Notes: generated by a model from the sequence alone, not told the origin. Numbered from the stretch's first letter, positions 26,415 to 39,587 are shown. The stretch is 64,000 nt of DNA from Pseudomonas syringae KCTC 12500 (GCF_000507185.2 NZ_AYTM02000002.1:62001-126000), one strand, 5' to 3'. Translations and numbers: made by a program.

Positions 26415-26528
26415 TAGGGCGCGAACTATTGCATCCCGGCCCAGCGCTTGCAGGTCAACACGCGCCAAACTCACACGCCTGCCCTTGAATTCTTTATCAT
26501 TGCGCATGTTTTGTTGGCAGAGCCGATC

Positions 26529-26921
26529 ATGAAATTCGCCATCTCCCTTTTTTCCGCCGCGCATGCGCCCTCCTCTCGGCGAGCCTTGCAGTTCGCCAGG
26601 GCGGTGCTGGCAGGCGGGCACGAAATTGTCCGGTTGTTCTTCTATCAGGAAGGCGTACATAGCGCGTCGGCCAACGTCGTGACGCCGCAGGACGAGCAGG
26701 ATATGGCACTGCAGTGGCGTGACTTCATCGTCGAGCACAAGCTGGACGGCGTGGTGTGCATTGCCGCGGCGTTGCGTCGCGGTGTGCTCGACACGCAAGA
26801 GGCCGAGCGTTATCAGCGGCCGGCGGCAAACCTGCGCGAGCCGTGGGAATTGTCCGGGCTGGGCCAGCTGCACGATGCTGTGCAATCGGCTGATCGCCTG
26901 ATCTGCTTCGGAGGGCCATGA
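26529..26921 (+). CDS. tusD: TusD, sulfurtransferase subunit
   Basis: The protein (130 aa) from ATG 26529 has the DsrE/TusD fold (MKFAISLFSAAHAPSSRRALQFARAVL) with the sulfur-carrying Cys77 in VVCIAAALRRGV. It forms TusBCD, which relays sulfur from TusA to TusE and MnmA for 2-thiouridine in tRNA wobble bases. First of four tightly packed tus genes; mnmA is about 22 kb downstream in this window. Confidence 0.92.
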   Translation: MKFAISLFSAAHAPSSRRALQFARAVLAGGHEIVRLFFYQEGVHSASANVVTPQDEQDMALQWRDFIVEHKLDGVVCIAAALRRGVLDTQEAERYQRPAANLREPWELSGLGQLHDAVQSADRLICFGGP

Positions 26922-26922
26922 G

Positions 26923-27285
26923 ATGCCCAGATCACTATTGGTTGTCAGCCGTCAGTCGCCGTGGTCCGGTCCCGGTGCCCGCGAAGCGCTGGATATCGTA
27001 CTGGCGGGCGGAGCATTCGATCTGTTGGTAGGCCTGCTGTTTCTGGACGACGGGGTTTTTCAGTTGTTGCCACAGCAGTCGCCCGACGCCCTGCAACAGA
27101 AAGACCTGACCGCAAACCTGAAAGCCCTGCCGATGTTCGGTGTCGAAGACCTTTACGTCTGCGGACAAAGCCTGGCCGAGCGCGGCATCTCCCCCGGAGC
27201 ATTGAGCGAAGAGCTGAGCCAATTGACTACGCGCGCAGAATTGTCAGCACTTTTTGACCGGTATGACGAGGTAATCACGATCTGA
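26923..27285 (+). CDS. tusC: TusC, sulfur relay subunit
   Basis: The protein (120 aa) has the DsrF/TusC pattern: SLLVVSRQSPWSGPGAREALDIVLAGGAFD at the start and FGVEDLYVCGQSLAERGI in the second half. It is a structural subunit of TusBCD. It starts one base after tusD and its stop overlaps the tusB start by one base. Confidence 0.92.
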   Translation: MPRSLLVVSRQSPWSGPGAREALDIVLAGGAFDLLVGLLFLDDGVFQLLPQQSPDALQQKDLTANLKALPMFGVEDLYVCGQSLAERGISPGALSEELSQLTTRAELSALFDRYDEVITI

Positions 27286-27584
27286 TGGCTACTTTGCACG
27301 TTCTCTCTCACTCGCCGTTTGCCGACACCCGGCTGGACAGTTGCCTGCGCTTGCTGGGCAACGATGATGGCGTACTGCTCTGTGGCGATGCCACCTATGC
27401 GCTGATGCCATCCAGTGCGCAGCTCAAAGCCCTTCAGTCGTCGGTCGACTCATCGCAACTGTTCGCCCTCGACGAAGACCTCAGCGCACGCAATCTGCCC
27501 CTCCCTGCCGGAGTCAGCAGCATCGACTACCCGGCGTTCGTGGAACTGTCGCTGCGCTTCGACAAGGTCAATACCTGGTTATGA
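27285..27584 (+). CDS. tusB: TusB, sulfur relay subunit
   Basis: The protein (99 aa) matches DsrH/TusB (MATLHVLSHSPFADTRLDSCLRLLGNDDGVLLCGDATYAL) and ends KVNTWL. It completes the TusBCD heterohexamer. Its end overlaps tusE by four bases. Confidence 0.9.
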   Translation: MATLHVLSHSPFADTRLDSCLRLLGNDDGVLLCGDATYALMPSSAQLKALQSSVDSSQLFALDEDLSARNLPLPAGVSSIDYPAFVELSLRFDKVNTWL

Positions 27585-27916
27585 AACAGTTGAACATTGA
27601 CGGGCGCAGCATCGAACTGGACAAGGATGGTTTTCTGCAAGACCTCAGCGACTGGTCGCTGGACGTCGCCCACGCCTTGTCCGCCGAGGAAGGTATCGAG
27701 TTGAGTGCCGAGCACCTTGAAATCCTTGAGCTGCTGCGAGGTTTTTACGCCGAGTTCCAGCTTTCGCCCGCAACACGGCCGCTGATCAAATACACCGCGC
27801 TGAAGCTGGGTGCAGAAAAAGGCAACAGCATGCACCTCAATCGCCTGTTCAACGGCACTCCCGCCAAACTCGCCGCCAAGCTGGCGGGCCTGCCCAAACC
27901 GACCAATTGCATATGA
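27581..27916 (+). CDS. tusE: TusE, DsrC-like sulfur acceptor
   Basis: The protein (111 aa) is DsrC-like and ends PKPTNCI, with the penultimate cysteine (Cys110) that accepts persulfide sulfur from TusD and passes it to MnmA. Overlaps of four bases with both neighbours indicate one operon. Confidence 0.93.
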   Translation: MKQLNIDGRSIELDKDGFLQDLSDWSLDVAHALSAEEGIELSAEHLEILELLRGFYAEFQLSPATRPLIKYTALKLGAEKGNSMHLNRLFNGTPAKLAAKLAGLPKPTNCI

Positions 27917-28914
27917 ATGATTACGCTGCGCTTATCACTGAAACACCTGAAGAACATCCCTTTGCGACGTTCGTTCGCATTCTGGGCAAAGGCAAACGTG
28001 GCGCGCGCAACCTGACTCGCGAGGAAGCACGGGAAGCCATGGGCATGCTGCTCGATGAAAAAGTCGAGGACACTCAACTTGGCGCTTTTCTGATGCTGCT
28101 GCGTCACAAGGAAGAAAGCCCCGAGGAGCTGGCGGGGTTTACCGAAGCGGTGCGTGAACGTCTGCACGCTCCCGACATGCAGATCGACATCGACTGGCCG
28201 ACCTACGCCGGAAAAAAGCGTCACCTGCCGTGGTACCTGCTGGCAGCCAAATGCCTGGCGCAAAACGGCGTCAGGATCCTCCTGCACGGCGGCGGCGCGC
28301 ATACCGCAGGGCGTCTGTACACCGAGCAGTTGCTCGATCTGCTGAAAATCCCTCTGTGCCGCAACTGGTCAGCGGTCAAGACTTCGCTCGAGCAAGACCG
28401 GCTGGCATTCATTCCGCTCGCCGACTGGGCACCGCAGTTGCAACGCATGATCGACCTGCGCAACACGCTTGGACTACGCTCGCCCATTCATTCGCTGGCA
28501 CGCATTCTCAATCCGCTGCAGGCGCGTTGCGGTCTGCAAAGCATTTTTCACCCGGGCTATCAAAGCGTGCATCGCGATGCCAGCAGCCTGCTCGGCGACA
28601 ACGCCATCGTCGTCAAGGGTGATGGCGGCGAAATCGAGATCAACCCCGACACCATCAGCCACCTGTACGGCACCACCGGCGGTCAGCCGTGGGATGAAGA
28701 ATGGCCAGCGCTCTCACCGCGTCGCCATGTAAAACCGGCGACACTCGACCCGCAGCAACTGCTGGCCTTGTGGCGAGGAGAAATCGAAGACAGTTACCCG
28801 CAACTGGCATTGATATCGACCATGGCGCTCGCCCTGCGCGGCCTGGGCGTCGATCGTGACGAGGCCTTCGCCCAGGCGCAGGTATTCTGGGATCGCCGCG
28901 ACATCAATCTGTGA
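27913..28914 (+). CDS. TrpD2/YbiB-like glycosyl transferase family protein
   Basis: The protein (333 aa) resembles anthranilate phosphoribosyltransferase in fold (helical N-domain LTREEAREAMGMLLDEKVEDTQLGAFLMLLRHK, then a Gly-rich HGGGAHTAGRLYTEQLL segment) but belongs to the TrpD2/YbiB group. That group binds nucleic acids without metabolic specificity in E. coli. ATG 27913 overlaps the tusE stop by four bases; the frame from TTG 27907 is not needed. Co-transcription with tus genes hints at a link to tRNA, but this is inference. Confidence 0.83.
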   Translation: MNDYAALITETPEEHPFATFVRILGKGKRGARNLTREEAREAMGMLLDEKVEDTQLGAFLMLLRHKEESPEELAGFTEAVRERLHAPDMQIDIDWPTYAGKKRHLPWYLLAAKCLAQNGVRILLHGGGAHTAGRLYTEQLLDLLKIPLCRNWSAVKTSLEQDRLAFIPLADWAPQLQRMIDLRNTLGLRSPIHSLARILNPLQARCGLQSIFHPGYQSVHRDASSLLGDNAIVVKGDGGEIEINPDTISHLYGTTGGQPWDEEWPALSPRRHVKPATLDPQQLLALWRGEIEDSYPQLALISTMALALRGLGVDRDEAFAQAQVFWDRRDINL

Positions 28915-29010
28915 CGCTTCGGCCTTTCGACAATGAAAGGCCGTAATCCAGTCGAACCGATGCACCCGCGCTGACCTCCAAGCTCTATCACCTGGAAATG
29001 GGAGTCAGAC

Positions 29011-30009
29011 ATGGGCCTTCTGGTCGAAGGACACTGGCAAGACCAGTGGTACGAAAGCAGCAAAGATGGCGCATTTCAGCGCGAAAATGCGCAGCGACGC
29101 AATTGGGTCACGCCCGATGGACAGCCTGGACCGTCGGGTGCAGGCGGGTTTGCTGCGCAGGCGGGCCGCTATCACCTGTACGTGTCTCTGGCTTGCCCGT
29201 GGGCACACCGCACGCTTATTTTGCGCAAGCTCAAGGGCCTGGAAGGCCTGATCGATGTATCGGTAGTCAGCTGGCTGATGCTGGAAGACGGCTGGACCTT
29301 CGATCAGCAGAAAGGCTCCAGCGGCGATGCCCTGGATGACCTGCAGTTCCTTCACCAGCGCTATACCGCCGACGATCCTCGATACACCGGCCGTGTCACC
29401 GTGCCGGTGCTGTGGGACAAGCAGCAGCAATGCATCGTCAGCAACGAATCTGCGGAAATCATCCGCATGTTCAATTCTGCATTCGACGAGCTGACCGGCA
29501 ATACGCTGGATTTCTACCCGCAAGCGCTACGCGCGAGCATTGACGAGCTCAACGAGCAGATCTACCCGAAGGTCAACAACGGCGTGTACCGGGCTGGTTT
29601 CGCCACCTCGCAGGGCGCGTATGAGGAGGCGTTCGACGATGTGTTCGCTGAACTGGATGTGCTGGAAAATCTGCTCGGCGAAAAGCGTTACCTGACAGGC
29701 AAACACCTCACCGAAGCCGACATACGCCTGTTCACTACCATCGTGCGCTTCGATGCGGTGTATTACAGCCACTTCAAATGCAACCTGCGGCGCATCGCGG
29801 ATTACCCCAATCTCAGCAACTGGCTACGCGAGCTGTATCAGTGGCCGGGTATCGCAGAGACGGTAAGTTTCGAACACATCAAAGGGCATTACTACGGGAG
29901 CCATCGCACCATCAACCCGACCGGCATCATACCGAAGGGGCCCGCACTCGATCTGCAGGCAGATCACGACCGTGAGCGACTGTCCGGTGAAGGTGTCTGG
30001 AACAACTGA
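29011..30009 (+). CDS. Glutathionyl-hydroquinone reductase (Xi-class glutathione transferase)
   Basis: The protein (332 aa) has the Xi-class catalytic motif ACPWAHRT with the reactive cysteine near residue 67, plus the typical N-terminal extension WYESSKDGAFQRENAQRRNWVT and the C-terminal YYGSHRTINPTGIIPKGP. It reduces glutathionyl-hydroquinones to hydroquinones with glutathione. It stands alone, convergent with cysG. Confidence 0.92.
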   Translation: MGLLVEGHWQDQWYESSKDGAFQRENAQRRNWVTPDGQPGPSGAGGFAAQAGRYHLYVSLACPWAHRTLILRKLKGLEGLIDVSVVSWLMLEDGWTFDQQKGSSGDALDDLQFLHQRYTADDPRYTGRVTVPVLWDKQQQCIVSNESAEIIRMFNSAFDELTGNTLDFYPQALRASIDELNEQIYPKVNNGVYRAGFATSQGAYEEAFDDVFAELDVLENLLGEKRYLTGKHLTEADIRLFTTIVRFDAVYYSHFKCNLRRIADYPNLSNWLRELYQWPGIAETVSFEHIKGHYYGSHRTINPTGIIPKGPALDLQADHDRERLSGEGVWNN

Positions 30010-30024
30010 CGTATGGGAAGAAGT

Positions 30025-30052
30025 GGTGGATAGCCCGGACGGGCTACCCACC
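30025..30052. terminator. Bidirectional hairpin between the reductase gene and cysG
   Basis: GGTGG-A-TAGCCC pairs with GGGCTA-C-CCACC around a GGAC loop, with one mismatch. It fills the 50-base gap between convergent genes. T-runs are lacking, so efficiency is uncertain. Confidence 0.6.
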
Positions 30053-30059
30053 ATTGACA

Positions 30060-31454
30060 TCAGAGAGTCGCCTGAGCGCCCTCGAACCACGCCAGCTTTT
30101 CACGCAACTTGACCACCTCACCGATGATCACCAGCGTCGGCGCATGCACATCATGCTCGGCGACCAGTTGCGGCAGGTTTGCCAAGGTACCCGTGAACAC
30201 ACGCTGATTGACGGTGGTGCCCTGCTCGACCAGTGCAGCAGGCGTGTCGGCAGAGCGACCGTGCCGGATCAACTGCTCACAGATAACCGGCAAACCGATC
30301 AGCCCCATGTAAAACACCAGTGTTTGCGCAGGCGCTACCAGATCTGACCAGGGCAAATCTGTCGTACCGTTTTTCAAGTGACCGGTGATGAAACGCACCG
30401 ATTGCGCATGATCACGGTGCGTCAACGGTATACCCGCATATGCTGCGCAACCGCTGGCAGCGGTGATGCCGGGCACTACCTGGAACGGTATGCCATGCGC
30501 CGCCAGTTCTTCGATTTCCTCGCCGCCACGGCCGAAGATGAACGGATCACCGCCCTTCAGACGCACCACTCGCTTGCCCTGCTTTGCCAGTGCAACCAGT
30601 TGCTGGTTGATCTGTTCCTGCGGAACGGCATGCTCCGCACGGCGCTTGCCAACGTAGACACGCTCGGCATCACGACGGCACAGGTCAAGAATCGTTGGCG
30701 CGACCAGGCGGTCATACAGCACCACATCCGCTTGCTGCATCAGGCGCAAGGCCCGGAAAGTCAGCAAATCCGGATCACCTGGACCCGCACCGACCAGATA
30801 GACCTCACCGGTCTCAGAAGGCGGCTCGCCAGCAATCTTGGCGATCAGCATACGTTCGGCTTCAGCACCCTGCCCGGCCAGCTGGCGGTCGGCAATGGCG
30901 CCCTGAAAAACATCTTCCCAGAACGCTCGGCGCTGCTGCACATTCGGAAACAGGCCTTTGACCTGATTGCGAAAGCGCGCAGCCAGTCCGGCGAGCTGCC
31001 CGTAGCTGGAGGGAATCCAGGTTTCCAGCTTGGCGCGAATCAAACGTGCCAGCACCGGAGCATCGCCGCCACTGGACACGGCGATCACCAGCGGCGAGCG
31101 GTCGACGATGGCCGGAAAGATCACCGTACACAACGCCGGGGCGTCGACTACGTTGACCGGAACGCAACGCAAGCGGGCATCGCGGGACACCTGCGCGTTG
31201 AGCGGCTCATCATCCGTCGCAGCGATGATCAGCACGCAACCATCGAGGTCGCATTCGCTGTAGCCGCGCAGGATCCTCTCACCGCCGCTCTGGGCAACCA
31301 GCTCGCTCAGTTGCGCCTCGATTTCCGGCGCAACCACACGCAGCACTGCACCGGCGTCGGCAATCAGGCGTGATTTGCGCAGGGCAATTTCACCGCCGCC
31401 AACCACCAGCACCCGGCTGCCACGAAGGTTATGGAACAGCGGCAGAAATTCCAT
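30060..31454 (-). CDS. cysG: CysG, siroheme synthase
   Basis: The bifunctional protein (464 aa) has an N-terminal precorrin-2 dehydrogenase/sirohydrochlorin ferrochelatase ([28 protein letters not shown]) and a C-terminal uroporphyrinogen-III methyltransferase ([34 protein letters not shown]). It makes siroheme for sulfite and nitrite reductases. Its ATG directly follows the serS stop codon. Confidence 0.96.
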   Translation of the reverse strand: MEFLPLFHNLRGSRVLVVGGGEIALRKSRLIADAGAVLRVVAPEIEAQLSELVAQSGGERILRGYSECDLDGCVLIIAATDDEPLNAQVSRDARLRCVPVNVVDAPALCTVIFPAIVDRSPLVIAVSSGGDAPVLARLIRAKLETWIPSSYGQLAGLAARFRNQVKGLFPNVQQRRAFWEDVFQGAIADRQLAGQGAEAERMLIAKIAGEPPSETGEVYLVGAGPGDPDLLTFRALRLMQQADVVLYDRLVAPTILDLCRRDAERVYVGKRRAEHAVPQEQINQQLVALAKQGKRVVRLKGGDPFIFGRGGEEIEELAAHGIPFQVVPGITAASGCAAYAGIPLTHRDHAQSVRFITGHLKNGTTDLPWSDLVAPAQTLVFYMGLIGLPVICEQLIRHGRSADTPAALVEQGTTVNQRVFTGTLANLPQLVAEHDVHAPTLVIIGEVVKLREKLAWFEGAQATL

Positions 31455-33125
<1,671 letters not shown>

Positions 33126-33126
<1 letters not shown>

Positions 33127-34448
33127 CACTTTCTCCGCTTGCGAGGGCTGGCATTGTCCAATGCGTTCAGATGCCTGAGCTTTTCACCGATCTTGAGCTC
33201 CAGACCGCGAGGCACAGGCTGGTAATACTGCCGTGGCTCCAGCTCGTCCGGAAAGTAGTCTTCGCCAGCTGCATAAGCATCGGGCTCATCATGGGCATAG
33301 CGATATTCTTCGCCATAACCTAGCTGCTTCATCAGCTTGGTAGGCGCATTGCGCAAGTGCAGCGGAACCTCCAGCGAACCGTGCTCACCTGCTTCGCGCA
33401 TAGCCGCCTTGAACGCCATGTAGACCGCGTTGCTTTTTGGCGCACAGGCGAGATAGACAATAGCCTGCGCGACCGCCAGCTCGCCCTCGGGACTGCCAAG
33501 GCGCTCCTGCACATCCCAAGCGGACATGCACAACGGCAGCGCACGAGGATCGGCATTGCCGATATCTTCACTGGCCATGCGCACCACGCGGCGCGCCAGA
33601 TATAGCGGATCACAACCGCCATCGATCATCCGCGCAAACCAGTACAGGGCCGCGTCGGGATTGGAACCGCGAATCGACTTGTGCAGTGCCGATATCTGGT
33701 CGTAGAACGCCTCGCCGCCCTTGTCGAAGCGGCGTCGACTGTCACCCAACAGGCTCTGCAGCAGCCCGACATCGATTTCGCTGCCGTCTTCGGCCAGATC
33801 CGAGGCGTTCTCCAGCAAGTTGAGCATGCGCCGACCGTCGCCATCGGCGGCGGACATCAGCATCGCAAAACCCTCATCGCTCAAGGCCAGTTGCCGCTTG
33901 CCCAGCCCGCGCTCTTCGGTCAGGGCACGGTTGACCAGCTTGCGTAACGCCGCCTCGTCCAGGCTTTTGAGCACGTAGACGCGCGCCCGGGACAACAAGG
34001 CGTTGTTGAGTTCGAACGAGGGGTTTTCGGTGGTCGCGCCGATAAAGATCAGCGTGCCGTCCTCGACATAAGGCAGGAAGGCATCCTGCTGTGACTTGTT
34101 GAAGCGGTGCACTTCGTCGACGAACAGGATGGTGCGCTTGCCGTACTGTCCGGCCTGCTGCCGGGCGACTTCGACGGCCTGACGGATTTCCTTGACCCCG
34201 GCGAGCACCGCCGAAACCGTCTCGAAGTGCGCGTCCGACACTTTGGCCAGCAGCTTCGCCAGGGTGGTCTTGCCCACCCCGGGCGGGCCCCAGAAAATCA
34301 TCGAGTGCAGTGCGCCTTGCTCCAGCGCCTCACGCAGAGGCTTGCCGTGGGCAAGCACGTGTTCCTGGCCGACATACTCATCCAGGTTGGTAGCACGCAA
34401 ACGTGCAGCCAGAGGCTGAGCTATCGGTTCGCGGCTGAACAAGTCCAT
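33126..34448 (-). CDS. rarA: RarA (MgsA), replication-associated recombination ATPase
   Basis: The AAA+ protein (440 aa) has Walker [16 protein letters not shown], Walker [17 protein letters not shown], sensor [18 protein letters not shown] and the C-terminal tetramerisation region. It acts at stalled replication forks. It lies 18 bases after lolA and is coupled to crcB. Confidence 0.95.
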
Positions 34449-34466
34449 GGTCAGAAATCGGCCCTT

Positions 34467-35090
34467 TTACTCTTGAATGACATCAGCACCCTTGGGAATC
34501 TGGAACTGAAACTTGCTGGCTGCGATCGACTCGTTGGCCTTGACCCCGGTGAACAGGATATTGGTGCGCTGACCTACGCTGTCGATCAACTGCATGTCGT
34601 TGATGATGCCGTTGCGGAACGACAGACGCAGGCTGTCGAACAGCGTGTCCTTGGTCTTGGGCTTGAGCACGAAATCGATCACGCCACCCGCCTCTTTCGC
34701 GGTGATGTCGAAGCTTTCGCTGATCTTCGATACATCACCGGACAGCAGCAAGGCTGGAGTCTGAGTCAGGCGCTGATCGAGCTTCTTGATCGTGACCTGC
34801 TCCAGATCAGGGTCCCACAGCGAGACTTTCTTGCCGTCCGAGACCATCAACTGCTCCTGTGGCGCATCGGTATGCCAGTTGAACAAGCCGGGGCGCTGCA
34901 GGGCCATTTCGCCGGTGGTTTCCTGCAACTGGGTACCGCCACCGTCCAGCGTCAGCTGCGAGAAGCGGGCGGTCAGGGTCTGGGATTTCTCCAGCAACTG
35001 GGTCAGGCGCGCCACGTCCTTGCTGTCGGCATGGGCGGGGATCATGGAGAAGGTCAGTGCAGTGGCCAACAGCATGCGGATAAGGCGCAT
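34467..35090 (-). CDS. lolA: LolA, periplasmic lipoprotein carrier
   Basis: The protein (207 aa) starts at ATG 35090, with GAGGAA upstream, and a signal peptide [21 protein letters not shown]; a longer frame to 35150 adds an unlikely Arg-rich stretch. The mature part matches LolA ([25 protein letters not shown], then [30 protein letters not shown]). It ferries lipoproteins from LolCDE to LolB. Confidence 0.94.
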   Translation of the reverse strand: MRLIRMLLATALTFSMIPAHADSKDVARLTQLLEKSQTLTARFSQLTLDGGGTQLQETTGEMALQRPGLFNWHTDAPQEQLMVSDGKKVSLWDPDLEQVTIKKLDQRLTQTPALLLSGDVSKISESFDITAKEAGGVIDFVLKPKTKDTLFDSLRLSFRNGIINDMQLIDSVGQRTNILFTGVKANESIAASKFQFQIPKGADVIQE

Positions 35091-35166
35091 GGGATTCCTC
35101 TTTGAAGTCGATGATGATGCGACAGCGTGGCGTGCACGCCGTCGCCGCAATACGGGGTGATAAAAA

Positions 35167-37572
35167 TCAGTCGCGCACCGGCCCGGGGGCCAGGACTTCG
35201 CGCGAACCGTTGGTATTCATGGAGGTCACGACCCCTGCCATTTCCATCGCTTCGATCATGCGCGCTGCGCGGTTATAGCCGATCTTCAACTTGCGCTGTA
35301 CGGCAGAAATCGAAGCGCGACGGCTTTCCAGCACGAACTTGACGGCCTCATCGTAAAGCGCGTCGCTTTCGCTGTCTTCACTGCCTTCGCCGCCACCGCC
35401 ATCAAAGCCGCTGCCGGGCTCTTCGACACCGGCGAGAATATCGTCGTTGTAGTCCGGGGAACCTCGCAGCTTCCAGGCTTCTACCACACGATGCACTTCT
35501 TCGTCGGAAACGAACGCGCCATGCACACGAATCGGCAGGCTGGTGCCTGGCGGCATGTACAGCATGTCGCCGTGACCCAACAGTTGTTCGGCGCCACCCT
35601 GGTCGATGATGGTCCGCGAATCGATCTTGCTCGATACCTGGAATGCCATACGCGTCGGAATGTTGGCCTTGATCAGACCGGTGATCACATCCACCGACGG
35701 ACGCTGGGTCGCGAGAATCAGGTGGATACCCGCAGCACGCGCTTTCTGGGCGATACGCGCGATCAGCTCTTCGACCTTCTTGCCGACGATCATCATCATG
35801 TCGGCGAACTCGTCCACCACCACCACGATGGTCGGCAGCTTGCTCAGCAGCGGCGCTTCGTCATGAATGCTTTCGCGCTTGTACAGCGGATCGGCAAGCG
35901 GCTCGCCCGCGTCCTGGGCATCCTTGACCTTCTGGTTGAAGCCGGACAGGTTACGTACACCCATCTTCGCCATCAGCTTGTAGCGACGCTCCATCTCGGC
36001 AACGCTCCAGCGCAGGGCGTTGGCGGCGTCCTTCATGTCGGTGACCACCGGACACAACAGGTGCGGAATACCTTCGTAGATGGACAGTTCCAGCATCTTC
36101 GGGTCGATCATGATCAGCTTGGCGTCTTCCGGGCCGGACTTGAACAGGATCGAAAGGATCATGGCGTTCACACCCACCGATTTACCGGAACCGGTCGTAC
36201 CGGCCACCAGCAGGTGGGGCATCTTGGCCAGATCGGTAATCACCGGCTTGCCGCCGATGTCGTGGCCCAGGGCCAAGGTGACAGGCGACTTGGCGTTATC
36301 GTATTCGGGAGTCGACAACACCTCGGAGAAGCGCACAATCTGGCGATCTTCGTTGGGGATCTCGATACCGACGGTGGTCTTGCCCGGAATCACCTCGACT
36401 ACACGAACGCTGGTCACGGCGAGCGAGCGCGCAAGGTCCTTGGCGAGGTTGGAAATGCGGCTAACCTTGACGCCGGCGGCGGGCTGGATCTCGTAGCGGG
36501 TAATGACCGGACCGGGGTGGATGGAGTCTACCGAGACCTCCACACCGAATTCCTTGAGCTTGATTTCCAGCAAATGACCGACGGCCGCCAGAGACTCTGG
36601 GGAATAGTTGAGCTGCTTCTTCTCTGCCGGGTCGAGGATGGAAATCGGCGGAAGCGTGCCTTCCACTGCACTGTCCACGAACAGCGGGGCCTGCTTTTCC
36701 TTCATGACGCGCTTGCTGGGCTCTACAGGCTTTGAAGGCGCTGGCGCGATGACCGCTGGCACGTGCTTTTCGCGCTCGGTCATGTGTTTGCTCAACGACG
36801 CTTCACGCTCAACCAGGCGCTCTCTGGCCTTGGCCTGCTCGCGACGATCGGGAGCCACAGGCGCCACTACATCGTTGACGCGCATGTCCACCTCACGCAA
36901 CTGCGCAACCATCTGCTTGCGCTCGGCGCGGGCAGTCCACCAGCGGTTCGCAGCGCCTTGAAACAGTTCGAACAGGTCGAGGGTGATCTTGCCGGTGACA
37001 TCCATCACCTTGAACCAGGACAGGTCGGTGAACACGGTCAGTCCGAACAGAAAAAGGGCAATGAACAGTAACGTGCTGCCTTGAATATTCAGCGCTTTCT
37101 TGGCCAGATCGCCGAGCACTTCGCCCAGCACACCGCCTGCCGAGCCTGGGAAGCCGGCCGAGAAATGGAAATGGATATGCGCCAGCGCAGCGCCCGCCAG
37201 GATCAGGAACACCAGACCGATCAGGCGCCAGGAAAACAGCCAGCCGCTCCATTGCCATGGCTCATGGCGATGGCGAAAGACCTGCCAGGCCTTGATCGCC
37301 AGCAACAGCGGGAAGATGTAGGCGAAATAGCCCAGAATCATGAACAGAATATCGGCACAGAAAGCACCTGCACGCCCTGCGGCATTCTGCACCTGTGCCG
37401 CATTGCTGCTGGTGTGGCTCCAGCCGGGATCGCTCTGATCGTAGGTCAGCAAGGCCATCATCAGATACAGGCACAGTGCGCCAAAGGCGATCAGGGCCCC
37501 TTCCTTGAGCCGGTAGTGCAATTGCTGTCGCCAAAGCGGGACAGCGCTGGGTGCTGGGGTGGATTTCTTCAA
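35167..37572 (-). CDS. ftsK: FtsK, DNA translocase
   Basis: The protein (801 aa) has N-terminal membrane segments within residues 25-190, a fairly short charged linker, a RecA-like motor with Walker [11 protein letters not shown] near residue 460 and Walker [14 protein letters not shown], and a C-terminal winged-helix gamma domain ([38 protein letters not shown]) that reads KOPS sites. It clears DNA from the division septum and activates XerCD. Followed by lolA, rarA, crcB, serS and cysG in the same direction. Confidence 0.96.
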   Translation of the reverse strand: MKKSTPAPSAVPLWRQQLHYRLKEGALIAFGALCLYLMMALLTYDQSDPGWSHTSSNAAQVQNAAGRAGAFCADILFMILGYFAYIFPLLLAIKAWQVFRHRHEPWQWSGWLFSWRLIGLVFLILAGAALAHIHFHFSAGFPGSAGGVLGEVLGDLAKKALNIQGSTLLFIALFLFGLTVFTDLSWFKVMDVTGKITLDLFELFQGAANRWWTARAERKQMVAQLREVDMRVNDVVAPVAPDRREQAKARERLVEREASLSKHMTEREKHVPAVIAPAPSKPVEPSKRVMKEKQAPLFVDSAVEGTLPPISILDPAEKKQLNYSPESLAAVGHLLEIKLKEFGVEVSVDSIHPGPVITRYEIQPAAGVKVSRISNLAKDLARSLAVTSVRVVEVIPGKTTVGIEIPNEDRQIVRFSEVLSTPEYDNAKSPVTLALGHDIGGKPVITDLAKMPHLLVAGTTGSGKSVGVNAMILSILFKSGPEDAKLIMIDPKMLELSIYEGIPHLLCPVVTDMKDAANALRWSVAEMERRYKLMAKMGVRNLSGFNQKVKDAQDAGEPLADPLYKRESIHDEAPLLSKLPTIVVVVDEFADMMMIVGKKVEELIARIAQKARAAGIHLILATQRPSVDVITGLIKANIPTRMAFQVSSKIDSRTIIDQGGAEQLLGHGDMLYMPPGTSLPIRVHGAFVSDEEVHRVVEAWKLRGSPDYNDDILAGVEEPGSGFDGGGGEGSEDSESDALYDEAVKFVLESRRASISAVQRKLKIGYNRAARMIEAMEMAGVVTSMNTNGSREVLAPGPVRD

Positions 37573-38040
37573 AACGCTTTATTTCCTGCGCAATAGCGCG
37601 AACATCTCGTTGATTGACCAGAAACGGCTGTCGGACGGCACTGACTGCTCCCGCATGGACAGGGAGTGCAGACAGCGGGAAAGCCTGTCGACAGACGCTT
37701 GAATGATAACGCCCAAAACAGGCATTGTACGGTTTTACAGCCACTTGAGTCTGTACGAAAACACACCAGATCCACTTCAGACGGTTCCGCAAGACGGAAC
37801 ACGCTTTCACCTTCACTGACGATGTTCAATTTGAGCATGCATTGCGTTTTGTGACAAAGGCTTATGGCGTGTTTCTGTCAACGGTCTGCAACTTGAGCGG
37901 CCACGCGACCGTTGCGAGGCTCACGCCCTACCGCATGCACAAGGTACGCGCCATAATGACAACCGCTTGTGACCACGCCTGTCGCACAGAGTTGCACACA
38001 CAGACAGGTGCGCCCTCCCCTTCCGCAAAGTTGTGATGCC
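37573..38040. other. Intergenic region between ftsK and aat
   Basis: This 468-base divergent gap holds the promoters of ftsK and aat. A CATAAT-like -10 at 37952-37957 could serve aat, without a clear -35. No LexA box and no credible gene was seen. In P. aeruginosa a thioredoxin reductase gene occupies this slot. Confidence 0.5.
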
Positions 38041-38730
38041 ATGCTGACCTGGTTGACCCGCAACAGCCTCGATTTTCCCCCACTGGAAAAAGCCCTCCGT
38101 GAACCCAACGGTCTACTTGCCGCAGGCGGAGACTTGTCGGCCGATCGCCTGATCAGCGCTTATCGACATGGCTGCTTTCCCTGGTTTCAGGACGGTCAGC
38201 CGATTCTCTGGTGGTCTCCCGATCCGCGCACCGTGCTGTTTCCTGAAGAACTCCATGTCTCGCGAAGCCTCGGCAAGGTTCTGCGCCAGTCGCGCTATCG
38301 GGTCACCTTCGATCAGGATTTTGCCAGCGTGATCAAGGCCTGCGCTGCGCCTCGCAGCTACGCCAACGAAACCTGGATAACCGGCTCGATGCAGGCGGCC
38401 TACGTTGAGTTGCACCGCCGTGGCCACGTGCACAGCGTCGAGGTCTGGGATCAGGATGAACTGGTCGGCGGGCTGTACGGCCTGGCAATGGGCCAGCTGT
38501 TTTTCGGCGAGTCGATGTTCAGCCGGGCAGACAACGCCTCGAAAGTCGGCTTTGCCACGCTGGTAGAGCATTTGACTGACTGGGGATTTGTGTTGATCGA
38601 TTGCCAGATGCCCACTCAACATCTGCACAGCTTCGGCGCGCGCGCCATTCCTCGGCAGACTTTCGCCGATTACCTGTCCCGCCATCTGGACCAGCCGACC
38701 GACGCCGACTGGTCAGCTAGGCGAGTTTGA
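38041..38730 (+). CDS. aat: Aat, leucyl/phenylalanyl-tRNA-protein transferase
   Basis: The protein (229 aa) from ATG 38041 has the family features [18 protein letters not shown] and [19 protein letters not shown]. It adds Leu or Phe to proteins with N-terminal Arg or Lys, marking them for ClpAS, which is encoded 1.2 kb downstream. The 24 codons upstream in frame are not conserved in appearance and were excluded. Confidence 0.95.
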   Translation: MLTWLTRNSLDFPPLEKALREPNGLLAAGGDLSADRLISAYRHGCFPWFQDGQPILWWSPDPRTVLFPEELHVSRSLGKVLRQSRYRVTFDQDFASVIKACAAPRSYANETWITGSMQAAYVELHRRGHVHSVEVWDQDELVGGLYGLAMGQLFFGESMFSRADNASKVGFATLVEHLTDWGFVLIDCQMPTQHLHSFGARAIPRQTFADYLSRHLDQPTDADWSARRV

Positions 38731-38778
38731 CAGGCTGGCATACACTCATGGGTAAGGATTCACCATTAGGCGACGACC

Positions 38779-39486
38779 ATGACAGAGCTGGCGAGGCTGA
38801 AGTTTTATGCCACTCAACCGCACACGTGCAGTTACCTGCCCGAAGAGCAGGCGACGACCCTGTTTCTGGACCCCAGCCAGCCGATGGATGTACAGGTCTA
38901 TGCCGACCTGTCGGACATGGGTTTTCGCCGCAGCGGTGATCACCTCTATCGCCCGCACTGCAAGAACTGCAGCGCCTGTGTGCCCGCACGCATTCCGGTG
39001 AGCCTCTTCGTCCCCGACCGCCAGCAAAAACGCATTCTGAAACGCAATGCCGACATTCAGGTGCAAAGCGCCAAACCAGTGTTCACTCAAGAATATTTCG
39101 ATCTTTATCAGCGTTATATTGAACAACGGCACGCTGACGGCGACATGTTCCCGCCAAGTCGCGAGCAATTTTCGACCTTTCTGGTCCGCGACCTGCCCTT
39201 TTCGCGCTTTTACGAATTTCGTGTCGATCAACGCCTGTTGGCAGTTGCCGTCACCGACCTGCTGCCCAACGGGCTTTCAGCGGTCTATACGTTCTACGAA
39301 CCCGATGAAGAACGCCGCAGTCTGGGCCGTTACGCGATTTTGTGGCAGATCGCCGAAGCTGCCAGGCTGCAACTGCAGGCGGTGTACCTCGGCTACTGGA
39401 TCAAGAACTGCAAAAAGATGAATTACAAGACCCAATATCGCCCCATCGAGCTGCTCACCAATCAAAGATGGGTCACTCTGTATTGA
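38779..39486 (+). CDS. bpt: Bpt, aspartate/glutamate leucyltransferase
   Basis: The protein (235 aa) matches the bacterial ATE/Bpt family: [34 protein letters not shown] and [16 protein letters not shown]. It transfers Leu to N-terminal Asp or Glu, feeding substrates to ClpS/ClpA. It lies 48 bases after aat, so both N-degron transferases are probably co-expressed. Confidence 0.94.
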   Translation: MTELARLKFYATQPHTCSYLPEEQATTLFLDPSQPMDVQVYADLSDMGFRRSGDHLYRPHCKNCSACVPARIPVSLFVPDRQQKRILKRNADIQVQSAKPVFTQEYFDLYQRYIEQRHADGDMFPPSREQFSTFLVRDLPFSRFYEFRVDQRLLAVAVTDLLPNGLSAVYTFYEPDEERRSLGRYAILWQIAEAARLQLQAVYLGYWIKNCKKMNYKTQYRPIELLTNQRWVTLY

Positions 39487-39491
39487 ACCCC

Positions 39492-39521
39492 TTGGCTTAA
39501 ACTGGTTTTTTCGGGCACAAT
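39492..39521 (+). promoter_or_regulatory. Candidate promoter of infA
   Basis: TTGGCT (39492-39497) and CACAAT (39516-39521) are 18 bases apart, in the 101-base gap between bpt and infA. The fit to consensus is moderate. Confidence 0.35.
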
Positions 39522-39587
39522 GCACGCCGCTTTTGCCTGGCGCCACTTGCACCGGGCCACTCATTTGTATACCGAGGGCTTTACTGC

